From the NCBI RefSeq assembly GCF_008327685.1, contig NZ_BDDE01000010.1:1116001-1180000 (forward strand): 64,000 nt of DNA. Direction: 5' to 3'. Every line of letters starts with the position of its first letter. Positions within the stretch are counted from its first letter, which is position 1. Positions 51,666 to 59,453 of this stretch are shown one piece after another. The notes beneath the pieces are model-generated. The model was not told where the DNA came from. It saw only the letters and a list, made by a program, of their open reading frames with translations, and did no database searches. Origin of the DNA: Actinomadura sp. K4S16. GTDB taxonomy: Bacteria; Actinomycetota; Actinomycetes; Streptosporangiales; Streptosporangiaceae. A program made the translations under genes and the position numbers.

Positions 51666-52514
51666 ATGATCGTTGTCATGGGCGCCACGGGGAACGTCGG
51701 ACGGCCGCTCGTGCGGGCGCTGGCGGAGGCGGGCGAGCGGGTGCTGGCGGTGTCGCGCACCGATCCCGGCGATCTGCCCGAGGGCGTCGCGCACCGCGCG
51801 GCCGACCTCGCCGAGCCGGAGACCCTCCGGCCCGTCCTGGACGGAGCGGACGCGCTCTTCCTGCTCATCGCCGGGCCCCTGCTCGGCTCGCCTGAGGACC
51901 TGGACCCGCGCGCCGTCCTGGACGTCGTGAAGTCCGCGGGCGTGGAGCGGGTCGTGCTGATGTCGTCGCAGGGCGCCGGAACGCGCCCGACGGCGCACAG
52001 CCACAGCCACCTCAGGGCGTTCGAGGACGCCGTGCGGGAGTCGGGCCTCGGCTGGACGATCCTGCGGCCGGGCGGCTTCGACAGCAACGCGTTCGCGTGG
52101 GCGGCGCCGATCCGCGCCCACCGTGCGGCCGCCGCGCCGTTCGCCGACGTCGCGCTGCCGTTCGTCCACCCGGCCGACATCGCCGAGGTCGCGGCCGCCG
52201 TCCTGCGGGAGGACGGACACGAGGACCGCGTCTACGAGCTCACCGGGCCCGCCCCGGTCTCGCCGCGGGAGCGGGCCCGGGCGATCGGCGAGGCGCTGGG
52301 CGAGCCGGTGGCGTTCGCGGAGCAGACCCGGGAGGAGGCCCGGGAGCAGATGCTGGCGTTCATGCCCGCGCCGGTCGTGGACGGCACCCTGGACATCCTG
52401 GGCGAGCCCACCGCGGCCGAACGGCGCGTCAGCCCCGACGTGGAGAAGGTGCTCGGGCGCCCGGCCAGGTCGTTCGCGCGGTGGGCCGAGGAGAACGTCG
52501 CCGCGTTCCGGTGA
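51666..52514 (+). CDS. NmrA-like NAD(P)-binding protein
   Basis: Protein of 282 aa from ATG 51666 (GGAGGAG upstream). Rossmann motif GATGNVGRPL (6-15), extended SDR without a usual Tyr-Lys pair; LLIAGPLLG, LRPGGFDSNAFAW. Family members reduce quinones (QorB/azoreductase-like) or act as redox-sensing regulators. Control by a Cys-bearing HxlR protein fits oxidative or electrophile stress. Confidence 0.9.
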   Translation: MIVVMGATGNVGRPLVRALAEAGERVLAVSRTDPGDLPEGVAHRAADLAEPETLRPVLDGADALFLLIAGPLLGSPEDLDPRAVLDVVKSAGVERVVLMSSQGAGTRPTAHSHSHLRAFEDAVRESGLGWTILRPGGFDSNAFAWAAPIRAHRAAAAPFADVALPFVHPADIAEVAAAVLREDGHEDRVYELTGPAPVSPRERARAIGEALGEPVAFAEQTREEAREQMLAFMPAPVVDGTLDILGEPTAAERRVSPDVEKVLGRPARSFARWAEENVAAFR

Positions 52515-52515
52515 G

Positions 52516-53565
52516 TCAGCGGGCCAGCGGGAGCCGGAGCACGAGGCGGGCGCCGTAGGCGCCGTCGGCGACCCGCACGGTCCCGCCGTGGGCCCGGGCG
52601 ATCTCCCGCGCGATCGGCAGGCCGAGGCCGCTGCCGCCCTTGTCGCGGCTGCGGGCGGGGTCGAGCCGGGCGAAGCGCTCGAAGACGCGGTCCCGGTCGG
52701 CGGGCGGGATGCCCGGGCCGTCGTCGTGCACCTCGACGACGGCCCCGTCGCCGTCCGCGCGCGCCTCGACCTCGATCTGCGCGGCGGCGTAGCGCTCGGC
52801 GTTGGCGAGCAGGCTGCCCACCGCACGGGCGAGGCGCTGCCGGTCGCCCGCGACGACGAGGCCCGGCTCGGCCTTGACGACCGTCGGGACCGGCGGGGTG
52901 CGGCGCGCCGCCTCCGCCTCGACCAGCGCCCCGAGGTCGACGGGCTCCCGGACGGGGAGGTCGCCGGAGTCGATGCGGGCGAGGACGAGGAGGTCCTCGA
53001 CGATGCGGTGCAGCCGGTCGATGTCGGCGAGCGACTGCCGCAGGGTGTCCGCGGCTTCGCCGTCGTCGGGGGCGGAGAGGGCCAGTTCGATGCGGGTGCG
53101 CAGCCCGGCGATCGGCGTGCGCAGCTCGTGCGAGGCGTCGGAGACGAACGCGCGCCGCTGCAGGACCGCGCGTTCCAGGCGGCCGAGCAGCTCGTTGACG
53201 CGCTCGGCCAGGCGCTCGATCTCGTCGCCGGTCGCCGGGACGGCGACGCGGCCGCTCGCGCCGTCCTCGGTGAGCCTGTCCAGCTCCCGCCGGAGCCGCT
53301 CCACCGGGCGGAGCGACCCGCGCGCGGAGTGCGCGACCCCCCACCGGGCCGACCCGACGGCCACCGCCGCGAGCCCGGCCATGACGGCCGCGAGCACCCC
53401 TGGGCGGCCGACGCCGGCGAGCACGTGAAGGGCGGCGGCCGCCAAGGCTATCGCGGCCACCAGCAGGGAGCCGAGTGCGGTGAACGGCGCCGACATCACA
53501 CGCGCCCGAAGGGGGCGGGGCCTGTGCGGCCGGACTCGCCGATCATCGACGTTCCTGGCCGACAT
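52516..53565 (-). CDS. Sensor histidine kinase without adjacent response regulator
   Basis: About 349 aa from ATG 53565, which has AGGAGG only 1-2 bases before it; ATG 53496 is an alternative. Two adjoining helices (about 27-75) with no sensor loop between, HAMP (about 85-135), HisKA with H146 (SDASHELRTP), and HATPase with N box SLLANAERYAAAQ, DDGPGI and GSGLGLPIA. No response regulator gene is next to it on either side. Confidence 0.92.
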   Translation of the reverse strand: MSARNVDDRRVRPHRPRPLRARVMSAPFTALGSLLVAAIALAAAALHVLAGVGRPGVLAAVMAGLAAVAVGSARWGVAHSARGSLRPVERLRRELDRLTEDGASGRVAVPATGDEIERLAERVNELLGRLERAVLQRRAFVSDASHELRTPIAGLRTRIELALSAPDDGEAADTLRQSLADIDRLHRIVEDLLVLARIDSGDLPVREPVDLGALVEAEAARRTPPVPTVVKAEPGLVVAGDRQRLARAVGSLLANAERYAAAQIEVEARADGDGAVVEVHDDGPGIPPADRDRVFERFARLDPARSRDKGGSGLGLPIAREIARAHGGTVRVADGAYGARLVLRLPLAR

Positions 53566-53816
53566 GCCTCCTTTGTACGCAACCACCCTCCAAAGGCGGG
53601 CAAAGCGCCCGGTCGGGGTCCGCATAGCCTGGCCGGCGGCCCCGCGGCCGGGGCGTCGACGCGTGCCTCGGCGCCGCGCATAGCCCCGGTGGCTCGCGGA
53701 CGGCGGGGCGACACGTAAGGCTTTGCCGCCCTTTTCACCTTCCGTAACAGCCACAACACGCTCCCCCGCCTATAAAGGAGACACGTGATGGCGACTCCCA
53801 CCGGGGGGATGGAGAC

Positions 53817-54119
53817 ATGGGCCAAACGGGCGAGCGGGTCGTCGACCCGCGGGGGTTGAGCACAGCCCAGCGCCTGGGCGACGCCTGCGTCGTCTGCCGC
53901 AAGAGGTGGCCCCGGCCGCGCGTCCGCGTCGGCCGCCTGCCGGACTCGTCCGGGGTGTTCGCGTGCGACGACTGCGCACCCGCCCCGCCGGTACCCCGCG
54001 CACGGCGGGGCCCCCGGGAGCCGCTCACGGGCGCCGGGCCGGCGGTGGAGGAGCCGCCACCGGCGCGGACGGCGGCGCACGGCGCCGCTGTCATGGAGAT
54101 CTCTCCAGGGAGAGGGTGA
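53817..54119 (+). CDS. Small zinc-ribbon-like protein
   Basis: Protein of 100 aa from ATG 53817 (GGGGGGATGGAGAC upstream). Two CxxC pairs, CVVC (about 24-27) and CDDC (about 50-53), spaced like a zinc ribbon: GDACVVCRKRWPRPRVRVGR ... GVFACDDC. C-terminal Pro/Arg-rich disordered tail. Common in actinobacteria; function unknown. Confidence 0.75.
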   Translation: MGQTGERVVDPRGLSTAQRLGDACVVCRKRWPRPRVRVGRLPDSSGVFACDDCAPAPPVPRARRGPREPLTGAGPAVEEPPPARTAAHGAAVMEISPGRG

Positions 54120-54157
54120 CCCGGGCGTTTCGGGGGGAAGTCCGGGACCACCCGTCA

Positions 54158-54189
54158 GGCGTGCCCGACTGGGGGCGGTCGGGCACGCC
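54158..54189. terminator. Bidirectional terminator hairpin
   Basis: A 12-bp perfect stem (GGCGTGCCCGAC with GTCGGGCACGCC) and 8-base loop between convergent genes 53817 and 54211; a second small CCGGAGAG/CTCTCCGG dyad follows. Confidence 0.8.
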
Positions 54190-54210
54190 GGAGAGACTCT
54201 CCGGCGGACC

Positions 54211-55416
54211 TCAGGCCTTGGTGGCCTGGATCCAGGTCCGCGTCCACTCGGCGTAGTCCGTGCAGTCCTTCTTGTCAGACCCGCCGCCGCACGCCTTCGA
54301 CGGCGCGTGCGCAAAGATGATCTTTCCCAGGTAGCCGCGGTCGCCGACGTGGTAGGCGGCGCAGAACCCTGACTTGAGGCGGTCGCCCGAGCACGCCTGC
54401 GGGTTGGCGGGCGCGACCCCGGTCCACTCGGCGACCTGCTGCTGGACGTCCGGCGAGGCCGTCCACTGGAGCCACTGGTACATGCAGTTGGGGTGCTCCG
54501 CGCGGGCGCCGATCATCCACGCGTCCATCCATCCGGTCGCGCCCTCGGCCGGGATGACGCCCTGGACGGGCCGGGACGCGCGGTTCAGCACGTCCAGGTG
54601 GTAGGGCCACGCCTGGCCGAGCACCGCCCGACCTCCGGCGAACGCGCTGACGGCGTCGGCCGGACGGTCCCAGTACTCCCCCACGAACGGGCGCTGCGCG
54701 GCCAGGACCCGGCCGGCGGCGGCGAGCTGCGCCGGCGTCAGCGAGTACGGGTCGCGGATCTTGAGCTTGCGCTGCCTGCCCTTGAGGTAGAGCGCGGCCT
54801 CGGCGATCGCGAGCGGGCTGTCCCGCATGACGATCCTCCCGGCGTAGCGGCGGGCCTGGGCGGGGTCGAACAGCGCGGCCCAGCCCGCCGGCGGCGGGAC
54901 GGTCCGGGTGTCGTACATCAGCAGGTTGGAGCCCCACACGTACGGAAGGCCGTAGTGCTTGCCGTCGCGTTCCAGGAGCTTGCGCAGCTTCGGTTCGAGC
55001 TTCTTGTAGCCGTCCACGAGGTCGGGGTTGATCGGGACGACCTGGTTCTCCTCGACCAGCCGCCCGGCGACCTCCGGCGGCGCGGCGACGCCGTCGTAGC
55101 GGCGGTTCCCGTCGCGCATGAGGTCGGCCATCTCCTCGGGCGTCTTGACGACCTTCATCCCGATCTTGCAGCCGGTGCGCTCCTGGAAGGGGGTGACCCA
55201 GTCCACGCGCGGGTCGGTGGCGCCGCTCTCCACCGAGCCGGGCAGCGTGAGGAGGTTCAGGGCCCCCTCGCCGGGGCCGAGGGTGCTCATCACCTTGGCG
55301 ACGCCGACGGGCTTGTCGTCCCCGCCGCTGCAGCCGCCGAGCGCCGCGGCGGCGAGCGCCGCGGCCGCCGCCAGGGCCGTCGCCGCCTTGACCCGTGCCG
55401 TGGCCGTCAGCCGCAT
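54211..55416 (-). CDS. Orphan polyamine-type ABC substrate-binding lipoprotein
   Basis: Protein of 401 aa from ATG 55416. Lipobox LGGC (Cys about 29). Periplasmic-binding type 2 fold (ALNLLTLPG, VTPFQERTGCKIGMKVV, YGLPYVWGSNLLMYDT, GWMDAWMIG) like the PotD/PotF group. C-terminal extension with extra Cys (CGGGSDKKDC) probably disulfide-bonded. No permease or ATPase gene is adjacent. Confidence 0.9.
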   Translation of the reverse strand: MRLTATARVKAATALAAAAALAAAALGGCSGGDDKPVGVAKVMSTLGPGEGALNLLTLPGSVESGATDPRVDWVTPFQERTGCKIGMKVVKTPEEMADLMRDGNRRYDGVAAPPEVAGRLVEENQVVPINPDLVDGYKKLEPKLRKLLERDGKHYGLPYVWGSNLLMYDTRTVPPPAGWAALFDPAQARRYAGRIVMRDSPLAIAEAALYLKGRQRKLKIRDPYSLTPAQLAAAGRVLAAQRPFVGEYWDRPADAVSAFAGGRAVLGQAWPYHLDVLNRASRPVQGVIPAEGATGWMDAWMIGARAEHPNCMYQWLQWTASPDVQQQVAEWTGVAPANPQACSGDRLKSGFCAAYHVGDRGYLGKIIFAHAPSKACGGGSDKKDCTDYAEWTRTWIQATKA

Positions 55417-55882
55417 GTCGCTCCCGATCCGTGCCAGGGCCCTCCCCCTCGTGAACGGGCCCGTCGGCGCAGCGTAGCGTCTCCGGCACGGCCGGACGCA
55501 TCCGCCCCGGCGCCGCGCGCCGCCTCTCGGCGCCTCCGGCCGCCATTGCGCGCGTCGTCGCGGATACGGACGACGTGATCGGCGCTCTGGCGGAACTTTC
55601 CCGCCGACCCGGGGCCTCCATGGCCGGAATTACCGAAGATCGCGACTCTTTCGCCGACCGGTCTACTTTCCGGAAGGTGAGAACACCATGACCATTTCCG
55701 CACTCTTCAATGCGTATTCCGGCCGAGCCGGTGAGCGGGAGACCACCGGGGCCCCGGGGGACGACGGGTGCTGGCGTCCGCGCCATACACGGAGGTTGCT
55801 GGAGAGGATATGGCGCGGGCCGGCGTCCTGCCCGGGGCCGCGGCGGCACCGGTGGGCGTGGCGGGGGGTGGGGAACAGCGGA
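55417..55882. other. Largely gene-free stretch between the lipoprotein and the small WW protein
   Basis: 466 bp. Holds the lipoprotein promoter on one side, possibly a small open frame at 55688 (see separate entry), and GC-rich spacer. I see no strong operator or hairpin. Confidence 0.45.
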
Positions 55883-55930
55883 TCACCGTGGGGTGCCGCC
55901 CGGCCACGCGATCACCGGTACCCGGCCTGA
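55688..55930 (+). CDS. Doubtful small open reading frame
   Basis: 80 codons from ATG 55688, with GGAAGGTGAG about 10 bases upstream. MTISALFNAYSGRAGERETT is followed by an Arg/Trp/Pro-rich stretch (WRPRHTRRLLERIWRG) and overlaps the antisense end of the next gene. The ribosome-binding site and early codons look plausible, the rest does not resemble a folded protein. Low confidence. Confidence 0.2.
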   Translation: MTISALFNAYSGRAGERETTGAPGDDGCWRPRHTRRLLERIWRGPASCPGPRRHRWAWRGVGNSGSPWGAARPRDHRYPA

Positions 55931-56248
55931 CGGCGGCGGTGTGACGCCCTCGAGACGGAGGAGGTTCGAGGGACGCCGCACGTCCTGCCGGGTGTCGCGG
56001 GGCGGCCGCGCGCGGCCGCCCGGAGGCGCCGGCCCGCCGGCCGGCCGCCGTGTCGGCGCGGCGCCCGCGACCACCTCGATCCGCGCGATGAGCCGCTGCG
56101 GGGTGTCGGCCTCGAGGAAGTCGCCGACGTCGCGGTCCTTGGGCGGCAGCGCCCACCAATGGCCGGTGAAGAGGCCGAACCAAATGGTCCAGCCCGGGAA
56201 TCGCCTTCCGAGGGCGTCCACCTCGGCGGCGTGGTCGCCTGCGGTCAT
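55883..56248 (-). CDS. Small WW-motif protein with long Pro-rich tail, paralogue of 13379
   Basis: Protein of 121 aa from ATG 56248 (GGAG upstream). Core RFPGWTIWFGLFTGHWWALPP, then FLEADTPQRLIARIEVV, matches the 76-residue protein at 13379. A disordered Pro/Arg tail of about 60 residues is unique to this copy. Function unknown. Confidence 0.75.
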   Translation of the reverse strand: MTAGDHAAEVDALGRRFPGWTIWFGLFTGHWWALPPKDRDVGDFLEADTPQRLIARIEVVAGAAPTRRPAGGPAPPGGRARPPRDTRQDVRRPSNLLRLEGVTPPPSGRVPVIAWPGGTPR

Positions 56249-56429
56249 AGCGCGGCTCTCCTGCACGTCCGGCTCCACCGGCCCGCGGCCCGGAGACCAC
56301 GGGTTTCTGACTGCCGACCCTGACTTTTGAATTCTCCCCAATTAATGGAGACAGTCAGATTGTGTCGCCGGACACAGACCCCGTCAATGGGGTGGAGCCA
56401 TTATTCACCCGGCCGTCCCGGACGGAAAT

Positions 56430-56459
56430 TGACAACGGTAAAACGCGCTCGGTAGGTAA
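56430..56459 (+). promoter_or_regulatory. Possible promoter TTGACA-N18-TAGGTA, antisense to mmsA
   Basis: A consensus -35 hexamer with an acceptable -10 (TAGGTA) 18 bases on, in an unusually AT-rich 226-bp gap. It points right, into the 3' end of mmsA, where no plus-strand gene exists, so either it makes an antisense RNA or is chance. Confidence 0.3.
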
Positions 56460-56474
56460 TTCCCGCTCCGCTCC

Positions 56475-57974
56475 TCAGCCGCTCGTGGGGAAGCCGAGGT
56501 TCACCCCGCCGTGGGACGGGTCGAGCCAGCGGGCGGTGACGGCCTTCGTCCGGGTGTAGAAGTGCACGCCCTCCATGCCGTGGGCGTGGCTGTCGCCGAA
56601 CAGCGAGTCCTTCCACCCGCCGAAGGAGTAGTAGGCCATCGGCACGGGGATCGGCACGTTCACGCCGACCATGCCGACCTCCACCTCGTTCTGGAAGCGG
56701 CGCGCGGCCCCGCCGTCGTTGGTGAAGATCGCGGTCCCGTTGCCGTACGGGTTGGCGGAGATCAGCTCCATGGCCGCGTCGTAGGAGCCGGCCCGCACGA
56801 CCGACAGCACCGGCCCGAAGATCTCGTCCTTGTAGGCGTCCATGTCCGGGGTGACGTGGTCGAGCACGGCCGGGCCGAGCCAGAACCCGCCGCCGGCGCC
56901 GCCAAGGACCTCCGGGTCGCGCCCGTCGACGGCGAGCGTGGCGCCCTGGGCGACGGCGCCGTCCAGGTAGGAGGCCACCTTGTCCCGGTGCGCCTTCGTG
57001 ACGAGCGGCCCCATCTGCGCCTCGGGGTGGTCGCCAGGGCCGATCTTGAGGCCGGCGACGCGCTCCCTGATCCTGGCCGTCAGCTCGTCCCCGACCGGGT
57101 CCACGGCGACCACGACGGAGATCGCCATGCACCGCTCCCCCGCCGAGCCGAAGCCGGCCGACACCGCGGCGTCCGCCGCGAGGTCGAGGTCGGCGTCCGG
57201 CAGCACGAGCATGTGGTTCTTGGCGCCGCCGAGCGCCTGCACCCGCTTGCCGTTCGCCGCCGCCGTCCCGTAGATGTAGCGGGCGATCGGAGTGGAGCCG
57301 ACGAAGCTGACGGCCCGCACGTCCGGATGGCGCAGCAGTCCATCCACCGCCGCCTTGTCACCGTGGACGACGTTGAACACGCCGTCCGGCAGCCCCGCCT
57401 CGGCCCACAGCTCCGCGAGCCGGACCGACGCCGACGGGTCCTTCTCGGACGGCTTGAGCACGAACGTGTTCCCGCACGCGATCGCGACCGGGAACATCCA
57501 CATCGGCACCATCGCCGGGAAGTTGAACGGGGTGATCCCGGCGGCCACGCCGACCGGCTGGAGGATCGAGTAGGCGTCCACCCGCGAGGAGACGTTCTCG
57601 GAGAACCCGCCCTTGAGCAGGTGCGGGATGCCGCAGGCGAACTCGACGACCTCCAGTCCGCGGGCGACCTCGCCGGCCGCGTCGGAGACCACCTTGCCGT
57701 GCTCGGCGGAGATCAGCCGCGCCAGCTCCGCGCGGTGCGCGTCGACCAGCTCGCGGAAGCGGAACAGCACCTTCGTGCGCTGCGAGAGCGAGGCGTCCCG
57801 CCATGCGGGGAAGGCGGCCTTCGCGGCGGCCACGGCCGCGTCGACCTCCCGGTCCCCGGCGAGGCCGACCCTCCCGGCCACGCGGCCGGACGCGGGCTCG
57901 TAGATCTCGCCCCACCGGTCGCCCTCCCCGGCGAACGGCTTCCCGCCGATCCAGTGCGTCACATGCTTGGTCAT
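56475..57974 (-). CDS. mmsA: CoA-acylating methylmalonate-semialdehyde dehydrogenase
   Basis: Protein of 499 aa from ATG 57974. Aldehyde dehydrogenase fold with NAD motifs PFNFP, KPSEKDP, FVGSTPI, catalytic C282 (GSAGERCMA). The general-base Glu is replaced (LGGAKNH), as expected for the CoA-dependent subgroup. Oxidises methylmalonate or malonate semialdehyde to propionyl- or acetyl-CoA. Downstream of, and overlapping by ATGA, the aminotransferase that makes its substrate. Confidence 0.95.
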   Translation of the reverse strand: MTKHVTHWIGGKPFAGEGDRWGEIYEPASGRVAGRVGLAGDREVDAAVAAAKAAFPAWRDASLSQRTKVLFRFRELVDAHRAELARLISAEHGKVVSDAAGEVARGLEVVEFACGIPHLLKGGFSENVSSRVDAYSILQPVGVAAGITPFNFPAMVPMWMFPVAIACGNTFVLKPSEKDPSASVRLAELWAEAGLPDGVFNVVHGDKAAVDGLLRHPDVRAVSFVGSTPIARYIYGTAAANGKRVQALGGAKNHMLVLPDADLDLAADAAVSAGFGSAGERCMAISVVVAVDPVGDELTARIRERVAGLKIGPGDHPEAQMGPLVTKAHRDKVASYLDGAVAQGATLAVDGRDPEVLGGAGGGFWLGPAVLDHVTPDMDAYKDEIFGPVLSVVRAGSYDAAMELISANPYGNGTAIFTNDGGAARRFQNEVEVGMVGVNVPIPVPMAYYSFGGWKDSLFGDSHAHGMEGVHFYTRTKAVTARWLDPSHGGVNLGFPTSG

Positions 57975-59314
57975 GCGTCCTCCCGGTGAGGGGACGAGCC
58001 GCGCCCTGCGGCGACGGCGGTCCCGTTCACGTCCTCCAGCGATGCGACCAGGATGCCGAGGCCCTCCTCGGCCTCGTCACCGGTCAGGGTCAGCGGCGGT
58101 GCCATGCGCACCACGTTGCCGTACAGGCCGCCCTTGCCGACCAGCAGCCCCCGCTCGCGGGCCGCCTCCATCAGCGCGGCGGCCAGCGGCGGGCTCGGCT
58201 CCCCGGTCTCCGGATCGGCGAGCTCGACCGCGAACATCAGCCCCTTGCCCCGCACGTCCGCGACGATCGGGAACCGGCCGGCCGCCGCCGACAGGCCCCC
58301 GATGATCTTCGCTCCCTGCCGGGCCGCGTTGGCCCGCAGGTCGTGGTCGAGGACGTAGTCGAGCGTGGCGTTCGCGGCGGCCATCGACACCGGGTTGCCG
58401 CCGAACGTGGAGATGCCGACCGCGTGGAGGCCGTCCATGAGGTCGCCGCGCGCGACGACGCCGCCGACCGCGAAGCCGTTCCCGAGGCCCTTGGCGAACG
58501 TCATCACGTCCGGGGTCACGCCGTGGTTGTCGATCCCCCAGAAGCCCTGGCCCGTCCGCCCCCACCCCGTCTGCACCTCGTCCGAGATGAACAGGATCCC
58601 GTGCTCGTCGAGGACGCGCTTGTAGGCCGCGAACAGGCCGTCCGGCGGCATCGTGAAGCCGCCCACGCCCTGGATCGGCTCGGCGATGAGCGCGGCGACG
58701 TCGCCGCCGGTCGCGGTGGCGAGCACGTGCCGCAGGTCCTGCGTGCACGCGTCGATGTACTGCTCGTCCGACATCCCGGCGAACTGCGGGAGCCGCCGGT
58801 CGGCGCCGTGCAGGAAGTGGACGTCCAGCGGGGAGTACGGCAGGTTCGTCCAGCCGCGGTTCCCGGTGACGCCCGTCGCGGCGAACGACCGGCCGTGGTA
58901 GCTCTGCCGCATCGCGAGGACCTGGTTGCTGCGCCGCGCGTAGGCGGCCAGCAGCAGCGCCGTCTCGTTGGCCTCGGTCCCGGAGTTGGTGAAGAACACC
59001 TTCGCGTCCGGGATGCCCGACAGGCGGGCGATCTTCTCGGCCAGCTCGATCTGGCTGCGCAGCAGGTAGGCGGTGGAGGTGTGCACCACGCCGGTGGCGA
59101 GCTGGCGCTCGACCGCGTCCCGGACCTCGGGCACGTCGTACCCGAGCATGTTCGTCAGGATGCCGATGAAGAAGTCGAGGTAAGTGTTGCCCTCGGCGTC
59201 GGTCACGCGGTTGCCCTTGCCGCCGACGATCTCGATGGGGTCCCGGTAGTTGAGCGCCATCCAGGACGGCATGACCGCCCGGTGGCGCCGGAGCAGGTTC
59301 GCGTGTTCCGACAT
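57971..59314 (-). CDS. Class III (omega) aminotransferase
   Basis: Protein of 447 aa from ATG 59314. PLP enzyme with TNSGTEANE, SYHGRS, FISDEVQTGWGRTG and PLP-Lys in MTFAKGLGNG. Resembles beta-alanine/alanine-glyoxylate aminotransferases. With MmsA: beta-alanine or beta-aminoisobutyrate to semialdehyde to CoA ester, a pyrimidine or valine degradation branch. Divergent from pucR. Confidence 0.93.
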   Translation of the reverse strand: MSEHANLLRRHRAVMPSWMALNYRDPIEIVGGKGNRVTDAEGNTYLDFFIGILTNMLGYDVPEVRDAVERQLATGVVHTSTAYLLRSQIELAEKIARLSGIPDAKVFFTNSGTEANETALLLAAYARRSNQVLAMRQSYHGRSFAATGVTGNRGWTNLPYSPLDVHFLHGADRRLPQFAGMSDEQYIDACTQDLRHVLATATGGDVAALIAEPIQGVGGFTMPPDGLFAAYKRVLDEHGILFISDEVQTGWGRTGQGFWGIDNHGVTPDVMTFAKGLGNGFAVGGVVARGDLMDGLHAVGISTFGGNPVSMAAANATLDYVLDHDLRANAARQGAKIIGGLSAAAGRFPIVADVRGKGLMFAVELADPETGEPSPPLAAALMEAARERGLLVGKGGLYGNVVRMAPPLTLTGDEAEEGLGILVASLEDVNGTAVAAGRGSSPHREDA

Positions 59315-59398
59315 GCCCCAAGTCTGGTTTCCCGCGGGCGGCCGCGGCCACCCGCAGAGTGTCAGGACCGCGGGGCTCCGCTTAACGGTCTGCTGGCG

Positions 59399-59433
59399 GC
59401 TGACACCCTGGCATCAGCGCTGCTGACACCCTG
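59399..59433. promoter_or_regulatory. Direct repeat GCTGACACCCTG, two copies, before pucR
   Basis: Copies at 59399-59410 and 59422-59433, start-to-start 23 bp (about two helix turns), plus an inverted GTGTCA at 59359-59364. They lie 21 bp before the pucR start and 85 bp before the aminotransferase start. Probable PucR binding sites. Confidence 0.65.
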
Positions 59434-59453
59434 TCCGGATATCATCGCCGGTG

